Positions 34,176-46,111 of a DNA stretch of 64,000 nt are shown here, piece by piece. Position numbers and translations under genes: made by a program. The notes below the pieces were generated by a model. It worked only from the letters and a program-made list of their open reading frames with translations, searched no databases and was not told the DNA's origin. The first letter of the stretch is position 1; every line of letters starts with the position of its first letter. Origin of the DNA: Balaenoptera acutorostrata (Eukaryota; Chordata; Mammalia; Artiodactyla; Balaenopteridae); the NCBI RefSeq assembly GCF_949987535.1, contig NC_080074.1, forward strand, positions 24,759,268 through 24,823,267, read 5' to 3'.

Positions 34176-35514
34176 CAAATAAGAAGTTATTCCTTTCTTC
34201 CCACTGCCCTCTAATCATTAAAGAAGTCAGAGGGAAGTAGATATGAATGAAATCTCAAATGATAGCTGCCCAGAACCACACAACAATACGTTATCACTCA
34301 TATAGTTCATGGAACATTCATTCATTTTCTTTAACATCAAGTTTAACTTTGCAAGAGGCGAGTTGTGTTATAAAACTGCAAAAAAAAAAAAAAGAGTCCA
34401 AAAATCGGAAAATGTTGATATGATTGTCTATCTAGCAGAAGGGAGACAATTTGCAGTGAAATAATTGGTACATTTTCCCACTGCATTATGTTTCTCAAAA
34501 CATGTTACTGTGGGAGGAGATTAGCTTCCCCTTTCTTCAGGAAGAAAATGACTTGTCTCATATAGTGAATAGAACTGTCATTCTGAGAGCTGACAAATGC
34601 TAACAACCTTTGGAGGCGCAGTGTGCAAGCATCTAAAAAACAAATAAAACGAAGCATCCAGTAACCAAAGAAAGAAAGGTCATGAAAGGAAATAATAGGG
34701 TAGGGACCCTTAAACACACACCAAAAAAAGTACTGGGAACCTGCTTAAATATGCCTAATGTTAGAAATAACACAGTCATACACTAAAGTGGAAGGAAACA
34801 GAAACAAATCATTCTAAATTAAAATCACTTCAATTAGTTTACTTTCTTATGTTAGGTTCCACAGCACCAAATTAAATATAATGGATTCTATTCTGTTTTG
34901 CTAAAAATACAGTTACCCTAGGAAGACAATTAGTACAGCCAGCCACAGATGTTCAAAATAATAGTGGCCAGAGTCAGAGACAGGCTCAGTGGCTGAGGTG
35001 GCACCTGTTCCATCACGTACCTTTTGTAGCCTTGGTCCCCATGATCCTGGCGGGATTAGAATAAGATTGGTGACAGAGGATAATGCACAGAGACCATAGG
35101 ATGATGCTTTGTGAGTAAGGGGTCCCAAGAGGCAGTTATGACAGAACTGAGATTTTGGCAGATGGCAGCAGTCAAGAGAAGCTTCTGGCCAGTCCTGGTC
35201 TCCCACTTTCCTGTCAGAAGAGGCTCCCAAATAATGATATTTTATGGCATTATTTTATTTTTGCTGTTTTTTTCCACCAAATAAAAATCTGCAATTGACA
35301 AAACTCAGAGTTTTGTCTGTCAAGATAGAATATTTACATTCTTGTTACCTTAAGTATATCTCCAACTACTTATCATCATAAAATTGGGGGAGGGAGGTGC
35401 TGCTAAAAACCAAAGTGTACCTTATGAACATTCAGATGTTAGTGATAGAAGGATCTTCAACAGATGTCTGAAAGTCTGCATAAGAAATGTGATTCTTCAC
35501 AAATAACCACAGCA
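34176..35514. other. unassigned DNA
   Basis: No repeat family recognised except an A run at about 34380-34394. The minus-strand frame 34913-35230 (105 codons) has no recognised domain. Confidence 0.35.
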
Positions 35515-35710
35515 GTAATATATGACTATTATCTACTGAGCACTTGCTATGCACGGTGCACTATACTATGTACTTCACATATATGAAGTTATTTGCTCTT
35601 TACAATTCTATGAAATGTACTATTATTATCCTTATTTTGAAAATGAAGAAACAGAGGATTAGAGAATCTGAATACTTACTCAAGGTGGTCAGTGTTCAAG
35701 TTTAGATTAG
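35515..35710 (-). mobile_element. MIR SINE
   Basis: Antisense MIR: ctactgagcacttgctatgc, tactattattatccttattt, gaagaaacagaggattag. Somewhat diverged. Confidence 0.75.
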
Positions 35711-35729
35711 GTAATTTTTTACTGAAGAT

Positions 35730-36455
35730 AGACATTGTGAATTTCACATTGTTGAAAGTTGGATATTCTTGTATTATTTTCTTGAGCTGTGTTCTGGAAT
35801 GTAGTTAAGATACTTGGGAGAAATTGTTGCAGCTCTTGCTTTTAAGCTTTGCTAGGCAGGACCAAAGTAGTGTTCAGTCAAGGACTAAGTATTCTCCACT
35901 ACTGAGGCAAAATGCTACAGAATACATTATGTGATGCCATGTGAATTACGAGGTTTTATACTCTGGCTGGTGGGAACAGGAACTGGTCCCAGGTCTGCAG
36001 GAGCTCCTCAGGTTATCCCTGTAATCTTTTCAGGTGATTCTTCCCCCACTCTTGCAGTTTCCTCACATTAATTTGCTGATCAGCACTCAGTCAGACTCAA
36101 GGGGGACCCTCTGCATATATCCAGAGTTCTCTCTACTCTCTTCTCTCCTATCCTCTGCCCTGTAAATTCTGGACTCTTAGCTCTGTTTTCTCAACTTAGG
36201 GAGACTGCCCTGTTCTATCTGGGTTCCCCTTCCCTGCACCTCAGCCTGGAAACTCTCTCTGGGCAGTCAGCAGGGGCAACTGTAGGACTCACCTCATTTG
36301 TATCCCATATCTCAGGGATCACCGTCCTTCGCGGCATGATGTCCAATGTCTTAAAAACTGTCTAATGCCACACATGTTGTCTGGTTTTCTAGTTGTTTCA
36401 GGAAGGAAGGTAAATATAGTCGCTATCACCCCATCTTGGCCAGAAGCAGATGTCC
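35730..36455 (-). mobile_element. L1M 5'UTR fragment
   Basis: The right end (tttcaggaaggaaggtaaat, then ccatcttggccagaagcaga at 36431-36450) is the reverse complement of an older placental L1 5' start. The inner part (ggaactggtcccaggtctgc) fits a L1M 5'UTR in the same direction. Diverged, with no ORF1 attached. Confidence 0.5.
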
Positions 36456-36645
36456 TCAAGCTCAGATTTGAAGCTCAGCAGTCAGGTTTCAGAACCTGAG
36501 ACCCTAACTGCTACCCTAATTTTTTATAAAGCAATCAGTTGGGACCAGAGAGGTTAATTAAAGAACTAAAGAATATACCATAAAAAACTGAATCTCCTTC
36601 CTTATAATTCAGTTTTTTTTCCTAAAATACCATTATTTGTACAGT

Positions 36646-36961
36646 GATATTAGAAAGGGGTAAAAGAAATAGATTTGGATCCTTTGTGGGTTAAATATTT
36701 TCTACTAAGCTCAACGATCACATTTTCCTCTGAGGGAATGCTCACATTTTCTGGGAACATTAGTCCTGGAAGATCATCCATAGAAATTTTAGGAAAATTG
36801 CATGAAGCATCCTTTATGTCCTTCATGAATCTCACATCATTACCCACACAGAGCATGACTGAGGTGGAGTTTACTGATCTCTGACCATCAAAGGAAATCT
36901 GAGCACTGCAGACATGTCTCACTTTACCCAACACATCTGTCCCTAAAGAGTTGTGCTTAAG
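36646..36961 (-). other. unidentified open frame, possible terminal exon or processed-pseudogene fragment
   Basis: About 103 open codons on the minus strand, from just after a stop at 36962-36964 down to a stop after residues SISFTPF. Composition is balanced, with a protein-like mix of charged and hydrophobic residues, unlike the chance frames elsewhere. A possible splice acceptor (cacaactctttag) sits at 36956-36944 on the minus strand, which would leave about 97 codons as a last exon. The frame lacks a good ATG start. I do not recognise the protein. It lies outside any repeat I can identify. Confidence 0.3.
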
Positions 36962-37062
36962 TCAAATTTGAGTCGGTTGAATGATTTCAAATGTACCAGT
37001 GAAGCTTACCACTTAAAACAATAATAAGCTCTTTTATGAATTGAATCAAAGCCCCCTTAGAT

Positions 37063-37275
37063 GCTGAGTAGCATAGTGGTTAAGGGTACAGGTTTAGGAA
37101 GCTGGCGGGCCTGAGTTTAAATCCCCGCTTCCTAGCTATGTGACCTTGGCCAAGTCATTTAACTCATCAAAGCCCCAGATTCTTCTCCCATAAAATGAGG
37201 ATGATAAGAATACCTACCTCTTGGTAGGTACTGGGTTGTTGGGAGGATTTGGTGAGCTAATCCCCGTAAATGTGC
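37063..37275 (+). mobile_element. MIR SINE, nearly full length
   Basis: Sense MIR from its tRNA-like head (gcatagtggttaagggtac) through the B-box region (gagtttaaatccccgc), core (agctatgtgaccttggcc) and ataaaatgaggatgataag to a degraded 3' end. One of the best-preserved MIRs in the window. Confidence 0.92.
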
Positions 37276-38449
37276 TTAGTGAAAGACTGTTTCTTAGCAC
37301 TAAATAAAAGTTAACTATCATTAGCTCTCTTATATAGAAAAATGTAAAATTAATACAATCAGAGAAAATGAGAAATAAGTTGTCATGTCTAGTTAAAAGT
37401 CTTTTGAGGCATATGCTGGGTTTTAGTCTAATTTTAAATATATTAAAAGCTGGAATACCCAGCAATTTCTTAGAAGAGTTTTATACTTAAAATATTTCAC
37501 CCTGGTATCACTCTCTTTAAACCTTCATTTACTGAATGTCATTCATCAATACTTATGTACCATGGTAATTAATTCTGCAGTGTTCGTATCCTTTGGATAT
37601 TATTAGATAATCACCTCAACACACTACATTTCCTTAGTTACCATCTCAATCAACTATAAATATTTATTTCCTTTCTTTCTTTTCATCTTTCTAACTTACA
37701 TGAATCAAATCTCTCAGCACTAACCATTCCTATCACTTTCCACAAATACAATTTTTAAAATATAGTAATTCAGAATAATGCTTCCTTCAGAATCATAAGA
37801 AAAATTCCAAGGTCCTTTTTCAACATGATATTTCTAATTCACACCCAAACATACCTACTTGGACAACCATGTCATATGTCACACTAGACATTTATATCAA
37901 TCCGTGAAAGCAGGTTAGGCCTGAAAGAATTGACCCAGCATGCTTAGATGACTAAGTATAATTACTATCATTATTTTCATAACTTTTTCTTAGGATCTCC
38001 TAAAGCATCTGTGTTTGAAAATGAATTCTAAGTATACTTAGGGTTGTCTGTATTTTAATTTGATAAATCTGGCAACCCTTAATATGTTTGAAAGAGGTAT
38101 ATGCTTCTATATTTACAAAGTCTAGAAAAGACTATATGTAAGCTATGCAAGTTGGTAGAATATTTAAAAGCCTGAAGGTTGTCAATGGTATAAAATATGA
38201 ATATTTATGATATCTGAGCACATCTTAGCATAATTTCTCTTCCCCTGGTGATTCCAACAAGTTTTAATGCAACGCAAATATAAAATGTCACCAACTTACT
38301 TATTTAATACAGTGTCCAAATCAAACACTAAGATGGCAATTCATTTTTGAAATATCATCAGATGCATCATTATTTTATGTTAGCAGCCTTTTGTACCATC
38401 TAGCAGACATCAAGAGGTTCACACCAAAGCCAATTTCAATTAATTCAAG
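37276..38449. other. unassigned A+T-rich DNA
   Basis: No repeat family or gene recognised. Confidence 0.35.
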
Positions 38450-38745
38450 ATGGAAAATTTAATGTGACACTATCAAACACTTTACCAAAATTGAAATAGA
38501 TTGCATCTACCATTTCACATTACTGTTATCTACTGATCTTGCAGCTCTATCAAAAAAAGCAATCAAGTTTTTCTGGCATGATTTGCTCTTTTTAAATTCC
38601 TATTTCATAATGTCCATTATCATTATCCTTATATGTTTCATCAATGCTTGCAGACTTTCTATTAATGTTCATTCTATTCTAATATAGATTTACCTTGCTT
38701 TCGCTAGATAATTGTCAGTGTTGTTCATTTTTTTGAAGAACAACA
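38450..38745 (-). mobile_element. CR1/L3 LINE reverse transcriptase fragment
   Basis: Read on the minus strand, the stretch around 38505-38470 translates to a worn version of the CR1-clade motif VDxxYxDFSKAFD (here VDAIYFNFGKVF). The preceding part matches the HGF...LI region of the same domain with indels. CR1/L3 elements died out early in mammalian evolution, so this is among the oldest repeats here. Frame is broken. Confidence 0.55.
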
Positions 38746-39049
38746 ATAATCATTATCATTAGGATAATGTTCAAGAAATTACTCCTCAAATTTGGGTTGA
38801 TAAAGGGATTCAAATCAATTCTACAAATACTTATTGCACATTTACTAATTGCTTATTACTCCGCCAGGCAATGTAGGGAAGATAGATTAGAAGAAGGACA
38901 CTTTTCTCTGGAAACCACTGATCTTACTGAGGAGATAAAATACAGACTAATGGGAATTCTGCATCCATTGATACCCAGTATTTTACAAACCCCAGTAGGT
39001 AAAAAAAAAAAAAAAAAAAAAAAATCTTATTGTTAAAATTCAAGTTTTC
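38746..39049. other. unassigned DNA with a 24-bp A run
   Basis: A pure A run of 24 at 39001-39024 is the longest homopolymer in the window. The sequence before it (38800-38940) faintly resembles an antisense L2 tail. No target duplication is visible around the run. Confidence 0.4.
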
Positions 39050-39150
39050 ATACCTTATTTCTAGAGGTTCTGATTCAGCATTTGTGTTAACAAGCAGCCG
39101 CCACCACCCAGGTGATTCCAACATAAGCATATCTTAAACTACACTTGAAA
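39050..39150. mobile_element. MER5-like hAT fragment
   Basis: Contains gttctgattcagcatttg and cacccaggtgattccaacat, fitting the right half of a MER5A-type element; the left half is missing. Confidence 0.45.
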
Positions 39151-39787
39151 AAAACTGATATGGATAGTCAAAGAGGTCCAGAATAGAGTTTAGCCATTAT
39201 AGGTCAATAGCGTACAAAAAGACTTCCCAGTAGAATCAGGACTTAAGCATAACAGACTATCAGAGTTCTTACAGTATCACCTGTATTAGCAGATTAGCAG
39301 TGCTAGAATTGTTCTGAAATATACTTGATTTACAAAGGTAGACATTTTCATTCACCATGTTCTTCTGCTCTTTGACCAAACCAATTAAGCAATGGAGGAA
39401 ACACTACAATCACTTACCCATGCAAAAATAAGCATGTATCCCTATCAAAGGAGCTAAAATAAACTTAACATTGAGAAGCATTTATCTGGGTTGCTTTCAC
39501 ATTATATACACTGGATACAATACAGAACTTGGGAATTTATCAATTTTTAGTGACAATCCAGAAAGCAATACTTAAAAGATAATTTCAGAGTCACCAGGAG
39601 ATTTTTATCTCATGGGTAAGCCTTGAAATACTTCTGTGAAAGCCTGTAGTGTTAAATATGATTACTCTAGATTCATGAAGTATCAAATAAAAATTATTAT
39701 TTGAACAGGTATAACTGCTTTTCTCCAAATATCTCAGACTGGTCTACTGTATTATTTCATTCCTTGTATTATCCATGTAAAACCAAC

Positions 39788-40255
39788 GTATCAGTCAAGG
39801 TCCAACCAAGAAAACAGTATTTAAAATAGAGGGAATTTAATACTGAAGGGATTTTGTTGAACAGGTGATGAAAGAGATGAATAACCAAAGGGGACAGTAA
39901 AGCAACTGACAGATTAGCAACACAGGAAGTTTCTTCCTCTAAACCAATGAAGGAGGTTAAGTGTGTGTTTCCAGAACCCAGGGGCAGGGTCACCCAACTC
40001 AAGCCAGAGCAACAGGGGCTCATCTGGAATGACTACAATCAAGGAGAAGCAGCGGCCAAGGCAGAGAGAGTGGGGAAGAAATATCCTGCCTTTCCTGTCC
40101 TCCAATCATCTGCAAGTGCTTCCTACAGCTGAACCCAGCAAAATGTTAGCTGGCATGTGACCTTTGGAAACAGGCAGGCCTCTGCTCCTCAGACTAGAAC
40201 AGGAAAAAGGCAAGAAAGGGGTCCAAGAGCAAATAAGCCAAGGACTATCTAGGAA
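39788..40255 (+). mobile_element. ancient interspersed repeat, class unassigned
   Basis: Collinear with a repeat that I remember as common in placental genomes: gtatcagtcaaggtccaacc, ggaatttaatactgaaggga, ccagaacccaggggcaggg, ctacagctgaacccagcaaa. I cannot say whether it belongs to an L1M 3' region or another family. Frames across it (39947-40132, 39963-40160) are not genes. Confidence 0.45.
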
Positions 40256-41199
40256 ACGTGATGGTGACGGTGGTGGTGATTTTTTTTTTTTTTAATAACA
40301 TTCCTTCAAAATGGAGAAACTGAGTTTGCACAAGAAATTTGAAATTTTTATAGATACGCAATCTGGTGTTTCACTTATTCAACAATTCATGATGCCTCCA
40401 AATACATAACATTTTATCCCCTCATTCTTTACCACTCAAGTTTCCTATAATTTAGAATTCAACGCTTGAATAAGCTTCATTATGCTTTTTATAATATTAC
40501 AAAATGCAAATCCGTTCTCTCTACTCATCTCTCTCACCTATACATCAGGAGATATTCTTATATCACTCCTGATATCTTTTTAATTGTCCAAATGTCTTTA
40601 CTTCATATTTTTTAAATGTACATTTCTAAAGAACAATCTGGTATTTAAACCATTTACCTACCATAATTTTGTTCCCATCTGCATGCATTAATGGAATTTT
40701 TGTATCTAGTCATTTCTATTTCCCATGCAGAAGGCCATATATCAGTCTCTTTAGCCAAGTTATTGAGTAAGAAGAATGTGCTCAGAACAAAGTTTGCTAT
40801 TTCTCCCCACTCCAGAAAAATCCATCATATTAATTACACACTACATGGAGATTTATGTTTAGCAAAGTGCTTTGCACACTCTGTGTGTGTGTGTATGTGT
40901 AAACAGAATGGCTTCAAAGATAAAAAAACAAAGACACAGAATTGTAGGACCTGGTGTTTCCATCATTTATTTATGCCTAAATACATAAATGCAACAAGTA
41001 ACTGCTATACAATTATGTTCTTAGAACATATTGTTCTTTTTCACCTCAGTTATCCAAAGTCCACAGATTATAATTCAGTTGACCTTCACTTCTCCTTAAC
41101 AATCAATTCCTAGTCTCATCAGGTCAGTCTCCTCACTGGCCACCCAACACCCCCATGTTCAACTGGGCTCAAGATTGTTCTAGTCTACTTCCCCCCACA
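40256..41199. other. unassigned DNA
   Basis: A T run at 40280-40293 and a GT-rich tract at about 40880-40900. The 140-codon plus-strand frame at 40691-41113 has no recognisable domain and low protein-likeness. Confidence 0.35.
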
Positions 41200-41475
41200 C
41201 TCTACTACCCATAACTTCTCCATTCCCCAGTGCTGTATCTAAGTTCTATCTCCTTCATGGGATTCACCCTGATGGGCCAGCCCAGAGGGCTCTCGCTGTC
41301 TTCTCCTGAACTCCTATTAGACTGATGTCTGTGGCTATTTGTTTATTCATTATTTCATGTACGTGTATTGTATCTTCTAAAGTCCTTTAAATTCTTGAGG
41401 ACAGGGCCTGTAGTTTAAATCCTACAATATAGTTAAGTAAAGAGCAAGCACCCAAAATATATCCACTGAAGTTTC
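41200..41475 (+). mobile_element. L2 LINE 3' region
   Basis: Sense L2 order: ccccagtgctgtatctaag, ttcatgggattcaccctgat, aattcttgaggacagggcct, with a worn terminus. Diverged. Confidence 0.55.
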
Positions 41476-42639
41476 ATAATCAGCCCTGGAGAGGCGTTTC
41501 TGAAGTCACCAAAAGATGATGGGGAAAAGGCAAAAAGGAATGATGTCATAGTACAAAATGTGGAAGAACAGATGAGAGACCAGTGACCTAGAAGGAAGTA
41601 GAATTAAATCTATTTCCAGTATGCAGGAACAGATCTCTAAAGAAACTTTTCATACACTTTGGGGAAGTTTCCAAGACTTTGTTTTCCCTTTGGAAAAAAA
41701 ATCATATTTTTATCTTCACTGATTAAATTTCTTTTGTTTTAGCCAGCAATATATTTTTGCTGCCTCTCGCATTTTGAAAACTAACTCAGGAATTTCATCT
41801 CATAGTCACTCCTTATTATCTGTCTTCTACCCTGTCTTAATTCAGTTTCATCAGGAGGATCAAATCTAAAGCCCATCTGTAGCTGTGACTAGGTGTTCAC
41901 TAAATGTGATTTTAAAACTCAAGTCTCATGATATCACCATTCTTGGAGCCCCCTGAAGGTCAACAGGGATTACACCAGTGACAATTAAACAATGTGGTTT
42001 CCCCACAGGGTGCCCCCTCCCCCCTTCCCCCCCCACCTGGACCTTATCGTTCTGACCTATCTCCTCATTTAAACCTCTCAACGCCAATACATCTTCAACT
42101 TAAGAATCAATTTTCTCTCCTGTTTCAGTTTCTTTTTCACAGTTGCTTCTTCATTTAATCTTCAGGGTCATCTCAATCCCCGTAAATCTAAACATAGCAA
42201 TCAAATGTCTCCTCTCTTTAAAATGTCTCATCACGGATGGGGCACAAATCTCCCCTCCTGATTGATTGGGCAATTTAAAAGAAAGAGGGTGAACAGAAGA
42301 AATTATACCTGCAGAGAAAGGCCATTTCATCGGAAACATCGGGGTGGAGGGCAAGCTTTTGTTTTTTGTTATTGAAAGGGTTTATGTTTTAATCTCTGCT
42401 TTGAGAATGCTTTTTCTTGAAAAAACAATCTTGCCATTTATGAATGAGATCTGAAAATCAAGGTTTTGATGACCCACTGCAAGTGTTGTGTTTACTAAAA
42501 TGAGATGCCTCCTACTAAAGCTGAAGTGGGCTCAGTCTCCCCCAGGCCCCCATATATAATTAACTACTATACCACTTAAAATGTCTACAGTAGGCTTTCC
42601 TGCTAGGGTTCTCTGTTTCTATGCTCACTAATTTTTTAC
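41476..42639. other. unassigned DNA
   Basis: No gene or repeat family recognised; a C-rich tract lies at 42011-42038. Confidence 0.35.
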
Positions 42640-43500
42640 TAAGTGTCTACTTAGTGAGCACTTATGATCAGCAAGGCATTAATCTAGGTGTTATGAAGCC
42701 AATTAGGATTAATACGACTCAGCCCCTGTTCTCAGTGACACAAATGTGAGAGGCATGGATACAAAGAGCTGTAAAGCAAGGCAGTATGTGGCAAGTAATA
42801 TACCTCATGTATTGATTCCACAAGCATTTACTGAGTGCTTTCTCTGCCAGGGACTAAGGATACAACAAAGGGAAAAGCAGGCACCCTCCCTCCCCTGAAG
42901 GAGCTCCCAGTCTTGCAAGTGGGTGACGAACATTAATGGAATCGTCAGACCGAGATAAGTGTTGGGAAGGCAGCATATACCAAAGGGGACTAATGTAGAC
43001 CCAACAGCTGGAGACGGAAGTTTGGGCTGAGACCTTAGGACGGATAGGAGGTGACAAGGCTGACAGGCTAGGGAAGAACATTCCAGACACGGCCAAGTAA
43101 AGAAAACTGCCATGGGAGCTTTCAGAGGGAGAAACCCTTCCAGGAGTGGGAGGGGGAGGGAGAGAGGGTACATCCTGGAGTGGACAGAGCACTAGCGCTA
43201 GCTAAGGGCTGGTGAGGGGAGAGGCTAAGCCAGAGAAGGTAAAGAGGCAGGCCAGGCTCAGCAGTGTTCAGGGAGGAAAAAACAGCATGATTTAGGTAAG
43301 TGTATGCAGGGAATTCAGTGACGAGGATGAAAAAGAAAGGAGATTCAAACATGGAGGCCCTCACCTATCTGGGCTAAGAGGTTTGGGATTTTTCTAGGCA
43401 TGTAATGGAAAACCACTGAAGGCTTCAGACCAGGCCTATCATACATTTGGAATCATGTTTTAAGGGTATCAGTCTGAACTTGGGATACCAATCTGTCATT
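42640..43500 (-). mobile_element. L2 LINE, two adjacent antisense pieces
   Basis: A first tail-like piece (ttagtgagcacttatgatc, then taatctaggtgttatgaagcc) is followed from about 42810 by a longer antisense L2. The longer piece has acaagcatttactgagtgc, gagctcccagtcttgcaag, gggctgagaccttagga, gaagaacattccagacac and gaaaaccactgaaggcttc. Minus-strand frames 42805-43173 and 42854-43192 read through this L2 and are not genes. Confidence 0.75.
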
Positions 43501-43644
43501 CCCGGCAGCAGGAATGAAAAAGAAGATACAGATGCAAGAGGTAGTCACAGAAGTAGAGTTAACACGATGAATCTTTAAAGGAAGTTTTAGATGTCCAGGA
43601 GCTGTAAAGAAATTTTATTTTGAGAAAGAAGGAGAAAGAAACTA

Positions 43645-43860
43645 ATATCTATTGAGAATTATATCTGCTAGACTCTATGTTAGGAGCTCTCATGAACTGC
43701 TTTATTTAATTCCCAGGAATCCTTGAAATGCGTACTATTACACTTTTTATACAAGTGAGAAACTAAGGTTCAGAGAAATTAAGTAACTTGCCAAAGAGCA
43801 AGATTATAAGTTATGGAGCCAAGATCTGACTTCAAGATCAGCTTGTTTTACTTCAAGACA
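43645..43860 (-). mobile_element. MIR SINE
   Basis: Antisense MIR: tttatacaagtgagaaacta, aggttcagagaaattaagta, acttgccaaagagcaag. Full span of the core and 3' part is present. Confidence 0.85.
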
Positions 43861-45284
43861 GAAATATCCCTCTAAGGTCTTTCTTCTTTCCTAGTTCATG
43901 ATTCTTACCTTGTTCACCATTCCTCAGACTCTATTGACATTCAAATGGATTCTCAGTGCTCTGTAAACCTCTGATTGAATATGGGAACCTTCCAAAGGGT
44001 CACCTAGCCAATGTCATGCATATTTATCTCTGGAATAAGAGAGAGAAGATCTCCAATAAAACACACAGATGGAAGGGGGGGCGGGGGGGCGGAAATAATC
44101 CATTTCGGAGATGCCTGGTCCAGCTCTCCCTGAAATTTCAATGGCAGGGCATTTGCAGTACTTGAAAACTAGTTAGTGGATTCAGTATATTAACTTTCAC
44201 TTTGTTGTTTTTATTTTCCCTGTAGGGATCAAAAGATGACAAACTCTTGTCAAAGCTTGTAACTCCCTAATTACTTAATTATTAACAGTGAAAATCTGAT
44301 TTTCGGAGTTGTTTAATGGTCATGTAATAAACCAACGTGAGAGGACTGTTGATGCTGCAGCTCAGGTCTCCAAAGAGTTGAGTAATGTTGTAGTTACTGT
44401 TGTTTCCAAGGTGGAAATAGAAAAGCCAGGACTACAATACTGCCTGGGATTCCCAACCACACACTGAACAGGTAGTAAGCCTTTTAGACTCTTGTGTGGG
44501 ATCAAGGAGGAGACGGCTGACATAAGTTTTTCCCCAACCAGTCTTCGTCAGAGCAGGTAAAATAAAGTTAGGCAGAGGGGAAAAAATGAACCAATTATTA
44601 GGCATATTGCATTATTCTCAGAGTTGTTTTCTGACTCCTGTTACCACCACTGGCTGTGAATTTCAGCATTAATTATCTAGAGGCATCAAAAGTGTACTGA
44701 TATTATAATTTCAAACCATTATTCCAAGTATCTCCACTCCAGCTCATCATGCCTGGCAACAAATAGGAAGGTGAAATGCAAAGTAGCCGTAAAAAAGAAG
44801 AGGGAACAAAAGAATAATACATAGACAACTTTATGTTAGTCATGGGAATGATGAATACCCATGTACAAATATACTACACTGACCACAATGCTCTGAAGGT
44901 CTGTCCACAGAGTGGTAATGTCATTAAGAAAGGGAGATGGCTCATTTCTGAACTAACACCAAAAGGAAGTATTTCAAGAGGACTTGGCAATTCAGAACAT
45001 TTTAGAGTAGTCCTTACTGAGGAGAGGTAGCCCCTAAAACGGGTGGTCCTAGCACAGACTTGTCTTCCTCCTGCACAGAGAAAATGGAAGCCATCAGATG
45101 GGTCTCTGGCAATTTTGACCAAATCCACAAGTCAGTCCACAATGCACATGGTCCCTCCTCCTTCCTATGAGAACATAGGTTGTGCCTTCCTCCAGTGGAA
45201 AGGCACTCCTAATCGTACTTTGGTTTCTATCTCCTCCTACATTCTGGTTCTCCTAGCGATTACCTCTCTCTACTCAATGTATCA
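43861..45284. other. unassigned DNA with AT-motif-rich unique stretches
   Basis: No repeat family recognised. 44230-44420 and 44600-44780 are unique-looking and contain homeodomain-like motifs (cctaattacttaattatta, cattaattatctagagg). A G-rich tract sits at 44071-44092. Regulatory function is only inferred. Confidence 0.35.
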
Positions 45285-46110
45285 CTGTCCGTTATCCTTT
45301 CTCTCTCTTCCTCTCTTCCTCTCCCCTCACTCCCTCTCTGTCTCCTCCCCTCTCTCCCCCTCTTCATCTCTTTCCTTTTCTCTTTTCCTAGACAGCATTT
45401 CTCATGCTCAAGTCTCTTCCACATTAAAAAAACAAACCCTCCATCCAATCTCCAGTCTACAATGTTTCTTTCTTTTTCCTTTTCTGTCCTAAATAAATTC
45501 TGCCCATCTTTCTCATCTCCCTCACTCCTCATCTCCTTAAATCTGGACCTCTACTTTGCACTCCACTGAAACGGCTTTGCAAGATCATCACTGCCCCCCA
45601 TGTTGCTAAATCACGTTTTAGTTACAATTTCCTGACCTCTCAGCATCACGTGACACGATTGACCAGTCCCTCCTTCTTGAAATTCTCATTTTTTCTTGAC
45701 AGCACATACTCTTAAGTTTTCTTCCTACCACTTTGGCCACTTCTCATCTTCTATTGATTTCATAATTTTAATGTTTCTCTGGGCTCACTCCTCTCACTTA
45801 AAGGAGCCTAGACACTCCCATATTTCAAGCACCATCCTTAGGCTGATGAGTTTGCAGTCAGTATCTCCAGATCAAAACTGATTTCTAAGCTCCAGTCCGA
45901 TATATCCAAAGGCCAACTGGACATCTCTGGGGGTCTTGCAAAAATCTTAAACTACTTAAAAAAGAACTTAACTTCTTCCCTCCAAACTTGCTCCTATTTT
46001 GGTAAATGGCATAACTAAATAACCACTTACTCAAATCAGAAATCTGCGAAGGATTTTGGGCACCTTTTTCTCCTTTCTCTGTCTCTCACCACTCACATTA
46101 AATCAACCAT
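45285..46110 (+). mobile_element. L2 LINE, ORF2 end region (left part of a split copy)
   Basis: Sense L2 is readable over several hundred bases: cactccactgaaacggctt, ccatgttgctaaatcacg, gctccagtccgatatatcc, ggccaactggacatctctg. These match the L2 ORF2 3' region; the frame is broken. A pyrimidine-rich tract at 45295-45395 lies at its left. The same element appears to resume at 47050 after an inserted L2. Confidence 0.7.
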
Positions 46111-46111
46111 A

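Noticed and set aside
38767..39036. A run of 24 as the tail of a processed pseudogene
   Set aside because: No gene-like frame or target duplication accompanies it; the upstream part only faintly resembles an L2 tail.
40691..41113. 140-codon open frame on the plus strand
   Set aside because: A+T-rich with no recognisable motif; its composition resembles a chance frame and not a protein.
42805..43173. Pair of overlapping minus-strand frames with hydrophobic stretches
   Set aside because: The underlying sequence is antisense L2; the proline- and leucine-rich readings are products of the repeat.
45043..45492. 149-codon serine/leucine-rich plus-strand frame
   Set aside because: Its second half translates a polypyrimidine tract and L2 sequence; low-complexity, not protein-like.
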